From Verrucomicrobiota bacterium (lineage in GTDB: Bacteria > Verrucomicrobiota > Verrucomicrobiia > Verrucomicrobiales > Verrucomicrobiaceae): a DNA stretch of 64,000 nt. Every line of letters begins with the position of its first letter. Positions within the stretch are counted from its first letter, which is position 1. The translations under genes were made by a program, and so were the position numbers. The stretch covers positions 1 through 64,000 of the forward strand of contig JAPLUN010000414.1 of the NCBI GenBank assembly GCA_026397715.1, written 5' to 3'. A model generated the notes under the pieces. That model did not search any database, was not told the origin of the DNA, and saw only the letters and a list, made by a program, of their open reading frames with translations. This document shows, one piece after another, positions 18,556-29,100 of the stretch.

Positions 18556-19896
18556 ATGAAGCTCTCCGCAATCCTGCTCTGTTTTGCCGCCGCGCTGCTC
18601 TCATCCGTACCTGCTGCGGATGTGGCCAAGCCCAACATCCTCATCTTCTACATGGATGACATGGGCTGGGCGCAGCCCGGTGCCTACGGTGGGAAAATGG
18701 CCCCCACACCGAACATGGATGCCTTGGCAGCAGGCGGCGTGCGTTTCACCAATGGCTACTCCTCGGGCTGCGTGTGCTCGCCGGGTCGTGTGGGTTTGAT
18801 GACGGGCCGCTACCAGGCGCGCACTGGCCATGATGCCAATCCCACCCGGGCTGGCCGAGAACTGCTGCTGAGCGAGACCACCTTGGCGCAGCATCTCAAA
18901 ACGGCAGGCTACACCACCGGCATCGTCGGCAAATGGCACCTTGGAGACACCAGCCCGGAGTTCATGCCGACGGCGCGCGGGTTTGACTTTGCCATGGGCA
19001 CCGTGGGCAATCTTGGTGAAGGCAAAGGCCCTTCGTTTTATCGCGGCAAAGAGCTGGTTGAAGACCTGGCGGGCGCACCGGTCACCTCGCCCGTGTATGC
19101 GCGGGAGTCGGTGAATTTCATGGAGGCGAATCACGCCAAGCCGTGGCTCCTCATGCTGTCCTTCAATGCCGTGCACAGTCCGCACGTTGCTTCGGAGAAG
19201 TGGTTGGAGAAATTCAAACACCTGCCGAAGCACGATGCTGCGTATGCCGCGCTCGCTGCAGAGGCGGATGAAGCCATCGGCACGGTGATGACGAAACTGC
19301 GTGAACTGAAACAGGAGGAGAACACGCTCATTTTCCTCATCAGCGACAACGGCGGTGCCTATCAAAATGCTGAGATGGGCGGGCTGCGCGGGCACAAGTG
19401 GTTCGTGTGGGAAGGCGGCATCCGCGTGTCATGGATGGCCGCGTGGAAGGGCCACATTCCTGCGGGCCGTGTCAGTGATGAGCCGGTGATCCAGCTTGAT
19501 GTTTTGCCCACGGCTCTTGCTGCTGCGGGTGCGACGACTTCCATTCCGCTCGATGGCGTGAACCTGCTGCCTTTGCTCGAAGGCAAGGCCGACAAACTTG
19601 CCCCGCGTGAACTTTACTTTCGCTTCGGTGTGCAGCAGGCCGTGCGTCAGGGAGACTGGAAGCTCGTCAAAGCTTCCAAAGACATGCCGCCCATGCTTGT
19701 GAACCTAGCCACCGATCCCGGTGAGCAAACCGACCTCAGCGCCAAGGAGCCTGAGAAAGCCCAGGCGCTGCAAAAACTGTTCGACCAGTGGAACGCCACC
19801 ATGCAACCGCCCCGCTGGGAAGACCTGCGTTGGAACGGCGAAGAGAGCCGCAAAGAGGGCAAGAAGGAGAAGCGGAAGAAGAAAGCGAAGGAGTAG
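18556..19896 (+). CDS. Secreted sulfatase (arylsulfatase family)
   Basis: 'PNILIFYMDDMGW', formylglycine-type motif 'CSPGRVGLMTGRY', Lys-rich C-terminus. Confidence 0.93.
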   Translation: MKLSAILLCFAAALLSSVPAADVAKPNILIFYMDDMGWAQPGAYGGKMAPTPNMDALAAGGVRFTNGYSSGCVCSPGRVGLMTGRYQARTGHDANPTRAGRELLLSETTLAQHLKTAGYTTGIVGKWHLGDTSPEFMPTARGFDFAMGTVGNLGEGKGPSFYRGKELVEDLAGAPVTSPVYARESVNFMEANHAKPWLLMLSFNAVHSPHVASEKWLEKFKHLPKHDAAYAALAAEADEAIGTVMTKLRELKQEENTLIFLISDNGGAYQNAEMGGLRGHKWFVWEGGIRVSWMAAWKGHIPAGRVSDEPVIQLDVLPTALAAAGATTSIPLDGVNLLPLLEGKADKLAPRELYFRFGVQQAVRQGDWKLVKASKDMPPMLVNLATDPGEQTDLSAKEPEKAQALQKLFDQWNATMQPPRWEDLRWNGEESRKEGKKEKRKKKAKE

Positions 19897-19976
19897 CGCG
19901 AGGCTGACGGCTCCACTCTGGACTGCGGTTGTGCAGCTCTGTCGGAGCCCCCCCTTGAAGCAGGGGGAAAAAGAAA

Positions 19977-20011
19977 ATGCCGCTCTGGATTCTGCGAATC
20001 CGGAGCGGCAT
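19977..20011. terminator. Bidirectional terminator-like hairpin between convergent genes
   Basis: ATGCCGCTCTGGATTC-TGC-GAATCCGGAGCGGCAT, 16-bp stem with one G-T pair. Confidence 0.65.
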
Positions 20012-20035
20012 GAATCTAGCCAACAGGGCCTGCGG

Positions 20036-21700
20036 TTACTTTTTCTTCTTCTTGCCGCCGAGGAGGGTGAGAAGGAGCACCAGTGCGACAACACCAATGC
20101 CGATGAGGATCATGTTCATCATGCTCATGCCTTCTTCCGCTGGGGCAGGTGCAGGTGCTGCGGCCTGAGACTGGGGGTAGCCAGGCTGTTGAGCTTGCTG
20201 CGGATATCCTGGCTGTTGAGCTTGCTGCGGATATCCTGGCTGCTGGGGCTGGCCATAGCCGGGCTGTTGAGGCTGCTGGGGATAACCGGGCTGCTGAGGC
20301 TGGCCGTAGCCGGGTTGCTGTGGATATCCAGGCTGCTGAGGCTGGCCAACAGGAGGAACGGCACCCGGCTGGGCAGGATAGCCGTTGGGTTGTGCTGCGG
20401 GCATGGCTCCTGGCGCCGGGGTGGCACCGGGTGCAGCAGCAGGAGCGGGAGTACCACCAGCTGCGGCGGCGAGTGCTGCGGCCACTTTGTCATCCATGCC
20501 AGGTTCGGCTGTGCCAGCGATGGCTGAGGAGCCGCCGGCGGCACCAGCGGCGGCGGGCTGCGTCTGCCCCTGCGGGGTGTTCACTTGCTGTGCAAAGTAA
20601 GCATGGCGGGCACGGTAGTTGGTGAAGACGCCACGGTAGAATTCCTTGCTTTTGGCATCGGCGGTGCTAGCGGCGGTTTCACCTTCAATGATGGCCTCAC
20701 CCATCTTGGCGAGTTCAGCCTTGTCCTTGCCTGCCTTGGCATCTGCGCGGATCATGCGCTGGATGGCTTCGTTGACCTTGGTGATGACGGCAAGGTCGAG
20801 ACTGGTCAGAGCATCCTTGGCTTCGGCGATGGACTTGCCGAGGGCCTTCAAGCTCTCCAGATCGTACTTGTAAGGGGTGTACCATTTGCTGGTCTTGCGC
20901 TCCTGTTCGTAGGTGGTGGTCCAGGCATCCTTCTCCTTCTTAATGGCGTCCTTCATCCGTGTCAGGTCGGGCTCGATGAGCTTTTTGATGCCCTCCTCGC
21001 GATTCCTCTGCAAGGCGGGCTGTTCCTGAATCATCTGGGCGATCTGCTTGTCGTACTTGGTCAGAACTTCGAGGATCTCCGCAGCGGCCTTGGGATAATA
21101 GACGGAGGCGGTGTTGCCGCTGGCGGGGTCGTTGAGTTTGTCGAATTCCTTGAGCGCGCCGGTGAAGTCTTTGGCCTGGATTTTCTCCAGCATGGCCGCA
21201 CGGATGGAGAAGGCCTTGATGTTGAGAGCTTCCGCCTTGGCCTCTTCACGGGTGAGCCATTTGCCTTCGAGCTTCACGCCGCCGGCCACGACCTTTTCTT
21301 TTTCCAGCTGAGCTTCGGAGATCATTTTTTCCACTTCTGCGGCTTCCTTCGTGCCGGGGTAGCGGTTCACGAAGGGACGCAGGCGGTCCTGAATGAGCTG
21401 CTCGTACTTTTCCGCCGACATCAGGTCCGGGGTGGGAACGGCCTTCCGAATTTCGAGAATCTCCACTTCTTCCGGCTTTTGCTTGAGGATGCCCCCTTCC
21501 GCGATGTCGGTGCGTGGGATGTCCTTTTCATCCATGATCTTCGGAGTCAGGTGATACCGCATCCGGATGGAGGTGGGGGTCTCGGAGAGAATATTGCCTT
21601 CCAGCTTTTTGCCGTCTTTGAGGGTCACGACGTCGGCGTGCAAAAATCCGGCGCTGCTGGCAAGGGCAAAAACGACAGACTGGTAGCGGCTCAATTTCAT
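20036..21700 (-). CDS. Hypothetical secreted/membrane protein with Pro/Gln/Gly/Tyr-rich repeats and C-terminal TM + poly-Lys
   Basis: Signal peptide-like N-terminus, PGYPQQ(AQQ) repeats, 'MNMILIGIGVVALVLLLTLLGGKKKKK' end. Confidence 0.8.
   Translation of the reverse strand: MKLSRYQSVVFALASSAGFLHADVVTLKDGKKLEGNILSETPTSIRMRYHLTPKIMDEKDIPRTDIAEGGILKQKPEEVEILEIRKAVPTPDLMSAEKYEQLIQDRLRPFVNRYPGTKEAAEVEKMISEAQLEKEKVVAGGVKLEGKWLTREEAKAEALNIKAFSIRAAMLEKIQAKDFTGALKEFDKLNDPASGNTASVYYPKAAAEILEVLTKYDKQIAQMIQEQPALQRNREEGIKKLIEPDLTRMKDAIKKEKDAWTTTYEQERKTSKWYTPYKYDLESLKALGKSIAEAKDALTSLDLAVITKVNEAIQRMIRADAKAGKDKAELAKMGEAIIEGETAASTADAKSKEFYRGVFTNYRARHAYFAQQVNTPQGQTQPAAAGAAGGSSAIAGTAEPGMDDKVAAALAAAAGGTPAPAAAPGATPAPGAMPAAQPNGYPAQPGAVPPVGQPQQPGYPQQPGYGQPQQPGYPQQPQQPGYGQPQQPGYPQQAQQPGYPQQAQQPGYPQSQAAAPAPAPAEEGMSMMNMILIGIGVVALVLLLTLLGGKKKKK
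20179..20350. repeat. Degenerate intragenic tandem repeat (27-nt unit) encoding PGYPQQAQQ/PGYGQPQQ
   Basis: ccaggctgttgagcttgctgcggatatcctggctgttgagcttgctgcggatatcctgg... read directly. Confidence 0.85.
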
Positions 21701-21833
21701 GGGAATGCAGGGTTGGATAAGAGAAGGGGATTAGCAGGCGCGCGGCAATTTGCGCGGGTTACGAGAAATAACTCAAAACCACACCGCGAGTAAAGAACGA
21801 AGCTGATTTTCCTCTGTGCGGGGAGAAAATGGC

Positions 21834-22289
21834 CTAGCTGGAGCGGCGTTGGAGCACGATGCGCTTGAAGCGGGCATTGCCATCCTGGCTCACGCTCATG
21901 ACTTCGGGGTCGTTGACGAAGACGTTGTGAATGAGGCGGCGGTAGTAGCTATTCATCGGCGGGAGGTCCGCGTTCTGGCCGGTGGCGCGGACGCGGTCGC
22001 CGAGTTCCTTGGCGCGGGCGACCATCTTGTCCTCGCGCATGGAGCGGTAGAATTCCACGTCCACGCGGACGCGCGGGGCGTCTTTGATATGGCGCTGCAG
22101 GACGCGGTTTACCAAGTATTGAATGTCTTCGAGCGTCTCACCCCGGCGGCCGATGAGGGCGTCCGAATCATCCGTGAGCACCTGCAACGTGGGGCCGTCC
22201 GGGCCGTTGTCCTCCTCGATCTGGACCACGAAGCCCAGATAGCCGAGCATCGTGTCGAGAATATGGCGTGAGTGTTCGAGGGGTGACAT
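21834..22289 (-). CDS. jag: Jag/KhpB family RNA-binding protein (KH + R3H)
   Basis: 'ALIGRRGETLEDIQYLVNRVL', 'MNSYYRRLIHNVF'; downstream of yidC. Confidence 0.88.
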   Translation of the reverse strand: MSPLEHSRHILDTMLGYLGFVVQIEEDNGPDGPTLQVLTDDSDALIGRRGETLEDIQYLVNRVLQRHIKDAPRVRVDVEFYRSMREDKMVARAKELGDRVRATGQNADLPPMNSYYRRLIHNVFVNDPEVMSVSQDGNARFKRIVLQRRSS

Positions 22290-22295
22290 GGATCT

Positions 22296-24107
22296 CTAGC
22301 CTCCCAGACGTGGCGGTTTAGGGCCCTTGGATTTCTTGTCTTTTGAGGGTGCTCCCGAGTTGAAGAAAGGATTCTGTGCCGGTGCGGCTTTGGCGGCGGG
22401 CTTAAGCGCTACTTTCTCCAGCTTGGGCTCAGGCATGTAAAGCTTCATGATGCGGGTCTGGAAGACGCTGAAAATATTCTGGGTGGACCAGTACAAGGCG
22501 AGGGCGGCGGCGAAGTCATAGCTGATCCACAGGAAGAACAGGGGCATCAGCATGAAAATGCGCTGCTGGGTCTTGTCCACAGTCGCAGGCTGCGGGGTGA
22601 GCTTCATCTGGGCCACCATGGTCAGGCCCATGATGATCGGCAGCGGGTTGATGTTGAAGCCCATGAACACGCCCTGGGTGTCCGCAGCAGCCAGATCCCG
22701 CACCCACCAGAAAGACTGGCCGCGAAGCTCTGCCGCCACTTCCAGCACGCTGTAGAGACCGATGAAAATGGGGAACTGCAGGAACAACGGGAGACAGCCG
22801 CCTAGCGGATTCACGCCGTAGTCCTTGTAGAGCTTCATGGTCTCCAACTGCTGCTGCTGCGGGTTGTCCTTGTACTTCACCTGCAGCTCTTTCATGAGCG
22901 GACCGAGGAGGCCCATGCGCTTCATGGTCATGGTGGACTTCGCATGGATCGGCCAGAGGCAGAGACGGACGAAAATCGTCAGAAGGATGACTGCCAGACC
23001 CCAGCTGCCGCTGATGTTGTGCATCCAGCGCATGACCTTGGAGAGGGCGATGCTGACGATCTTGAAGTAGCCGTAAAACATCGCGTAGCTGCGCTGGTGG
23101 CCGATGCGGCTGAGGCGGTCGTATTCCTTCGGGCCGAGGTAGATCTGGTAATTTTCCGTGACCGAGGCACCCGGGGCGAGATCCACCACCGGCAGGCTCA
23201 TGGAAGCATCGTAGGTGAAGTCTTCGATCTCCGCCTTGCCGACGCTGGCAGCATCAATCGGCTGCGCGAGTTTGCGGCGGCCGGCCCAGAGCTTGGCCGG
23301 GGCATCCTTCTCCGCCATGCGGGTGATGATGTGGGTGTAGAAGCGGCTCATCACGCCTGAGTAGCGCAGGGCATTGAAGGATTGGCGGTACTCCGTGGGC
23401 GCAGAGCTGAAGACGCCCTTGCCAAAGTATTTCGACAGCTCGTGGTCGGTGTCTCCGGCGTTGTTCCAGAAGAAGCCGTCATAACGCCCTTCGTCATGTT
23501 TCAGGGCGGTCGCAGCGCCGGCGTAGAGGTAGTATTCCTCGGAGCGATGCTGCGCGGTGCCGGTGTTTTTGAGGGTGATCTTGAGATCGATGAGATGCTC
23601 GTCTCCTTCCGGGCCTTCGGTCAGGGTGTACTTTTTAGTCACCACGATGCCTTCGGCGGTGGTACCTTCGAAGGTGGCGCTCTTGTCGCTCTTTTCCGTC
23701 AGCTTGTAGGCCAGCGCATCCATGCCGGCTGCTTCACGACGCAGGGCGCCGATGGCTTCGAGGCCGTATTTGTTCAGAGTCACCTGATCCGTGCCGGCCA
23801 GTGAGGCGCGGGCGATGCCGCCGCCTTTGGAGGTCAGTTCAAAGGTGACGGTGCCCACTTTGATGGAGTGAGTTTCCACCGGTAACTCAACCGCCACGGG
23901 TGCCGCAGGGGCTGCAGGAGTGGCGCCGGGGGCAGGGGTCACGGCCGTCGGCGCTGCGGGTGTTTCTGCGGCTTTTTTAGCTGCTTGCTCCTGCTTGATG
24001 CGCGCCGCCTCGGCCTGCGCCAGCTTCTGATTTTCCTGCACGTAGTACAGGTTAACCCCCGCGAGGATGACGCAGAGCGTCACGATGATCCAACTTTTGC
24101 GGTCCAT
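22296..24107 (-). CDS. yidC: Membrane protein insertase YidC
   Basis: N-terminal MDRKSWIIVTLCVILAGVNLYYV, 'GGCLPLFLQFPIFIGLYSVL'. Confidence 0.96.
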   Translation of the reverse strand: MDRKSWIIVTLCVILAGVNLYYVQENQKLAQAEAARIKQEQAAKKAAETPAAPTAVTPAPGATPAAPAAPVAVELPVETHSIKVGTVTFELTSKGGGIARASLAGTDQVTLNKYGLEAIGALRREAAGMDALAYKLTEKSDKSATFEGTTAEGIVVTKKYTLTEGPEGDEHLIDLKITLKNTGTAQHRSEEYYLYAGAATALKHDEGRYDGFFWNNAGDTDHELSKYFGKGVFSSAPTEYRQSFNALRYSGVMSRFYTHIITRMAEKDAPAKLWAGRRKLAQPIDAASVGKAEIEDFTYDASMSLPVVDLAPGASVTENYQIYLGPKEYDRLSRIGHQRSYAMFYGYFKIVSIALSKVMRWMHNISGSWGLAVILLTIFVRLCLWPIHAKSTMTMKRMGLLGPLMKELQVKYKDNPQQQQLETMKLYKDYGVNPLGGCLPLFLQFPIFIGLYSVLEVAAELRGQSFWWVRDLAAADTQGVFMGFNINPLPIIMGLTMVAQMKLTPQPATVDKTQQRIFMLMPLFFLWISYDFAAALALYWSTQNIFSVFQTRIMKLYMPEPKLEKVALKPAAKAAPAQNPFFNSGAPSKDKKSKGPKPPRLGG

Positions 24108-24272
24108 GAAATTTTTTAGCTTTGGGTGAGAGAGGTTTTTGTGAAAATGCGGGTCTCCTGGGTCAGATCGGAGGCGCGGCTTGCAAACAATGACGAATGC
24201 GGACTGACAAGTGGCGAGCGACCCCCGTGTGCGCGACTACATTGTCTGGCAAAATTCGTCATGCGGGTTTGG

Positions 24273-24509
24273 TCATTTCTTGTCCGGCACGGGATCATGC
24301 CCGTGACCACCCCAGGGATGGCAGCGGCCGATGCGGCAGAGGCCCAGCCAGCAGCCGCGCAGCACGCCGTGGGTTTCCACAGCCTGGAGAAAATACCTCG
24401 AGCAAGTCGGGGTGTAGCGGCATCCGGAGCCGGGACCGCCAATGGCGTGAATGACGGGGGAGATGAACACTTGGTAGCCGCGGATGAAAATTCGGATGAG
24501 CCATTTCAT
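24273..24509 (-). CDS. yidD: Membrane protein insertion efficiency factor YidD
   Basis: '[38 protein letters not shown]'. Confidence 0.93.
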   Translation of the reverse strand: MKWLIRIFIRGYQVFISPVIHAIGGPGSGCRYTPTCSRYFLQAVETHGVLRGCWLGLCRIGRCHPWGGHGHDPVPDKK

Positions 24510-24877
24510 GGAGCGGGCGGGGCAGGGAGCTTCTGGGTGAGCAGATTCATGCGCCGCGCCAGCCGCAGCCAGTCATTTTCCAGTTCGGCCAGCGAGGCCT
24601 TGGGAGCACGCCAGCGGGCGATGATCACCATCTGCCAGCCGGGAGCGATCTCCGCGCGGTGTGCGCGCACGATCTCGCGCAGCAGACGACGGATGCGATT
24701 GCGTACGACGGCATTGCCCAGCTTGCCCCCGGTGATGAGGCCAAACTGGAACTCCTTCAGCGCTTCCACACGCAAAGCACCCAGCACCAGAAATTTTCCG
24801 GCCTGGCTGCTGCCCTGCGTTTTGACGCGTGCGAAATCGCACGCGAGTTTCATCCGCAGGTTTGAGGGAAGGCGCAT
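24506..24877 (-). CDS. rnpA: Ribonuclease P protein component
   Basis: '[29 protein letters not shown]', position between rpmH and yidD. Confidence 0.93.
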   Translation of the reverse strand: MRLPSNLRMKLACDFARVKTQGSSQAGKFLVLGALRVEALKEFQFGLITGGKLGNAVVRNRIRRLLREIVRAHRAEIAPGWQMVIIARWRAPKASLAELENDWLRLARRMNLLTQKLPAPPAP

Positions 24878-24901
24878 GATAAGGAGCGCGCCGCAGCAGA
24901 A

Positions 24902-25090
24902 TTAGGTGTGCTGCTGGGTGTGACGCTTGAAGTGGAGTTCCACGCCCTTTGGCAGGAGGCGTTTACGTCCGGCGCGACGACGGCGGCGCAGGATGTCGCG
25001 ACCATTAGCGGTCTTCGTGCGTGCGCGGAAACCAAACTGCTGCTTGCGCGTGCGCTTGGAAGGCTGGTAGGTCCTGAATGTCTTTGGCAT
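24902..25090 (-). CDS. rpmH: 50S ribosomal protein L34
   Basis: [45 protein letters not shown]. Confidence 0.94.
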   Translation of the reverse strand: MPKTFRTYQPSKRTRKQQFGFRARTKTANGRDILRRRRRAGRKRLLPKGVELHFKRHTQQHT

Positions 25091-25247
25091 GGGCGTGTGG
25101 GGTGGTGAAAGGGAAAGTGGGAGCTCAGACCGGACAAATCACGGCCTCCCCTCGAAAAGGGGGCGCGAAACTAGCGGGAGTCTTTGATTTGTCAATCATG
25201 CGATGATTTCCAGTAAACTTCGGTTTTCTCAGCGTTACATTTAACCC

Positions 25248-26093
25248 ATGATCCGAACCCTCCTCGCCAGCCTCTTTGTGCCCCTTGGCCTCTGCGCCGC
25301 AGACACTCCCGCCGCCCTCCCGCTGTGGCCCAATGGAGCCCCCGGATCTGAAGCACGCGCTGCCGAGCCGGAGAAGATCGAGGGCAGCAATGTGTGCAAC
25401 GTGCACAAGCCCACGATCACTCCGTACGTCCCCGCGGCGGACAAATCCACCGGCACCGCCGTCATCATCTGCCCCGGGGGAGGTCACTCCAAGCTCTGCC
25501 TCGGGCATGAAGGCTACGCTTTGGCGGAGTGGTTCCGGGATCATGGCATCGCGGCTTTTGTACTGAAATACCGCCTGGCCCGCGAACCCGGCAGCACCTA
25601 CACGATTCAGGACCATGCCATGGCGGACGCCCGCCGGGCCATCCGCACGGTGCGCAGCCGGGCCGCCGAGTGGCACATCCAGCCGGACCGGATCGGCATC
25701 CTTGGTTTCTCCGCCGGGGGCGAACTGGCTGCCTTTGCCACCATGACGAATGATCCGGGCCAGAAAGGCGCTGCCGATCCCATCGAGCAGCAGAGCAGCC
25801 GTCCGGATTTCCAGGGTCTCATCTATCCCGGCACCTCCGGCCTGTTCAATGCCACCAAGGGCATGCCTCCGCTTTTCATCGCTGCGGGCTACAGCGACCG
25901 CCCGGACATCTCCGAAGGCATGGCGACGCTCTACCTCAAATACAAAGCTGCTGGGGTGAAGGCGGAGATGCACATCTTCGCGAATGCCGGGCATGGCTTT
26001 GGGTATAAGGCGGACGCCAAGCCGAGTGCTGCGGCGAGATGGCCGATGCGGTTTACGGAGTGGCTGGTGGATAGTGGGCTGCTGAAGCAGTGA
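25248..26093 (+). CDS. Secreted alpha/beta hydrolase (acetyl-esterase type)
   Basis: 'AVIICPGGGHSKLCLGHEG', 'RIGILGFSAGGELAAF', 'IFANAGHGFG'. Confidence 0.9.
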   Translation: MIRTLLASLFVPLGLCAADTPAALPLWPNGAPGSEARAAEPEKIEGSNVCNVHKPTITPYVPAADKSTGTAVIICPGGGHSKLCLGHEGYALAEWFRDHGIAAFVLKYRLAREPGSTYTIQDHAMADARRAIRTVRSRAAEWHIQPDRIGILGFSAGGELAAFATMTNDPGQKGAADPIEQQSSRPDFQGLIYPGTSGLFNATKGMPPLFIAAGYSDRPDISEGMATLYLKYKAAGVKAEMHIFANAGHGFGYKADAKPSAAARWPMRFTEWLVDSGLLKQ

Positions 26094-26122
26094 AAGCTGT
26101 GCTAGGCCCTCGTTTGTCATGG

Positions 26123-29100
26123 CTAGCGCTGCGGTGCTCTGACCCAAAGAGTCTGTTGCATGCGGTTGCGGCTTCCCAAGCTGCGTTGGAGAGCCTTTTC
26201 TGATTCGGCGCTGAGTTCTCCATGGAGACGGTTCAATGGAAATGGCATTTCGATTGTCGGAGCGGAAGGTTTGGCCGGTGCTTGCCGTCTGTACTGGATC
26301 GGTTGTGGCCGGAAGGTCGGCAGTTGTGCATCCTGTGGCGTGATCGTGGGATGCAGCGTTTGCAAGGCTACATCCAGCCTTGGGACGGTGGGCTTATTTA
26401 AGGTAAGTCCATCCTCGTTGTATTCAGGTGCCAGTTTGCCCGCAGGTCGTGGTTTCTGGGATTCATCTGGCGCGATCTTGAAGATCTTCGGCTGCTTGCG
26501 CCACACCCGCACCTCCACCCTTTCGGCGTTGAGAGTGGCGAGGTGCATCATGCAGTCGCCCAGCCCCTCGTAGGTGTAGTCAAAGGTGCCCGGCTTTTCG
26601 GGCCAGGGCTGCTGCTTTTCGTAGTGTTTTCGCAAGGTCTCACCCAGAGACACCGAGAGCCAGCGCTGCGCCTCCTCGCGCGGCGCGGTGAAGCGAATGA
26701 TCCCTGCGGCATATGCCGGGCTGCCGGGCTTAGAGAGAATCGCTTCGGCTGGCAGATCGGCCAGAAACCCTTTTCTCTTGAGGAGTTTCCATTGGCTCGC
26801 GAGCTGGGGGTCCATGATGATGTCGGCATCGATTGCAGCAGTCGGCGGGCGAAGCGTTTGCGGTGCGACGTCCATAGCGGGGGAATAATCCGGCGCGACC
26901 AGGTTGGACGGTTTCACCTGAGCCTGGGAGACGATGATGATCAGGTGCTCGCCGTCAGAGCTGAGAATCGAGATCGCGCATTGGCCAGCCGCCACATAGG
27001 TGCGCTTAAACGCCTCCGGTGGTTCAGGCCACTGGAGAGACGCTTCATCCACGTTTTTCGACCTGTAGACTGAGGCGAGCAACCACCGATGTCCTGCCGC
27101 GCGCGAAACATCAAAGCGGAACTGTGGACTGCTTTTCACACGCCGTTCTTCGCTTTCCCCCGTGTCAAACGGTCGGGCCTCTGCGGGCAGATCCGCTAGA
27201 AGTCCGGCCCGTTTCAAAGCAGCCCATTGGTTTGCCAGAGCAGGCTGCATGCGTATGGCGGCATCGCTTTGCTGACGGAGCTGAGCCTGGTCTTTGGGCT
27301 TGGCTGGTGCCGGTGGTTTTTGGTCAGGTGCCCCGGTCTTCAACTCCATCACGAGCACCTGATCAAGGGTTGAGAAGTCAACGGCTGGTTCAACGATGGC
27401 TTCTCCGGAAACATCCCCGGTTTTAAATTGCTTCACGCGCCCCAAGAGCAGATCGACCGGGAAGACTCCGCCTTCACCGGAGGAGTGCACGCTGGCACCA
27501 ACGTTGATTTTGGCGAAGCGGCTGAGGAAGCGGAGATGCAGTTGTGGCTGCGCGGCCTGTGCCGTACACTTACCGGACAGTATCCCTTGCTCAAGCGTCC
27601 CTTCCACCTTGGCCGAGACAAGGCAGAGTTCATCGGTGAGGAGAATCACCTTCGTCGTGTGTGGGTCTGGCGTGGATGTCTTCCCCACCAAACCGACCGA
27701 TGTGATCACGGGGCTGTTGGCGACGATGCCGTCGAGCGAACCTTTGTCGATGATCATGCTGTGAGACGAAGCGCTGGAGCTTGGGCTGATCACCTTGGCA
27801 GTTGTTTTGTTGAGGATTTGAGGCGGTTTGGGGCCGACCTTGGTTTTCTTGCTCCCTTCTTCCGTGCTTGATTGCGATGGTTGATAGACCCCGCTGGCCC
27901 GAAACTCGACTCGGCCGTTTTCCAAGTTTCTTGGCACCGGAAATACCCATTCAATCTGTCTCTTCTCGCCAATCTCTCCCAGCCGCGAGCGCAATTGCAA
28001 CGCCTCGGCCATGCCAGCCGCTTCGCCGACGATCGTCAGCTGACCGTTGTCGATTTTGCATTCCTTAAAAGAGATCTTAGGCTCTGCTTCGAGCAGTTTG
28101 ATTTCCCGTGAAATTTCAGCGGCATTGAAATCAAACGGCGCCTGCGCAGCCGCACTTTTTTCCTCCACCGGCTTCACCTCTCCTGATCCATCCGCAGGCA
28201 GTGCCAGTGCTTCTTCCACGACACGCCGGACCATCGGCCCCAGCTTGTCCGGGACGAGAGTGCTGTCGGGTGATGTTTCATCCACATAAAGGACGAATGC
28301 GAGCGCAGGCTTGTCGGCAGGAGCATAGCCGGCCATCCAGTAATGATGCGTGAAGACCTCCGAATGCGGGCCTTTGGCGCCCGTGGCGTAGCTGTCCGCC
28401 AGCGCGGCGATTTGTGCCTTCGAGCTCGTGAGGGAGCGGGCCCATGGCTGGGGATGAATCACTGCCTCCCGCAAGGCGCTGCGGACACGCGCAAGGCCTT
28501 CTGGCAGGTCGGGCAGGGTGTTGAGGTCCAGCCTCGGCCGGCCAGCGCTCTTCTTCGTCAGGGAGGGTTCCCACACCTTGCCATTGGCGAGCGCGGAATA
28601 GAGTGCCGCCATCTGCAGGATGGTGGCAGGGCTTCCACGACCTGAGGCAAAGTCTGTGGTGATGTCGTTGAGCTGACGCTGGCTCGAGCGCGTTTTCGCG
28701 AGCTCTTCCATTGTTGGCAGCAGGGGCGGCGACTTGATGCCAAAGATGTTGGTGCCTAGCTGCAGCCCGAGATCCTCCGCCATGCTGAAGAGGGCTGGAT
28801 AACCCACCTCCGTGCCAAGCTGGAAAAAGTAGCTGGAACAGCCCTTTGCCAGCGCTTGCTCCAGGTTCAGGGGCCCATGGGCAGCGCCCTCCCGCAGGCT
28901 GGTGCGGCATATCCTCGTCACACTGCCATAGCGGACGCCACCGCCAGACCCACGGGTGAGGGGCGTGCATGCGTAGGTGCCGGGAGTTTTTCCCGCCCGC
29001 AGGGCCGCGAGCGCGGTGAAAGGCTGAAAGACTGCCCCGGGGGCGCTGCGGGCAGAGCTGACACGGTCCAGCAAAGGAGTGCCGATATCCTTGAGGTAGC

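Noticed and set aside
20179-20350. CRISPR-like regular repeats
   Set aside because: Repeats are contiguous, in-frame coding repeats (PGYPQQ) without unique spacers.
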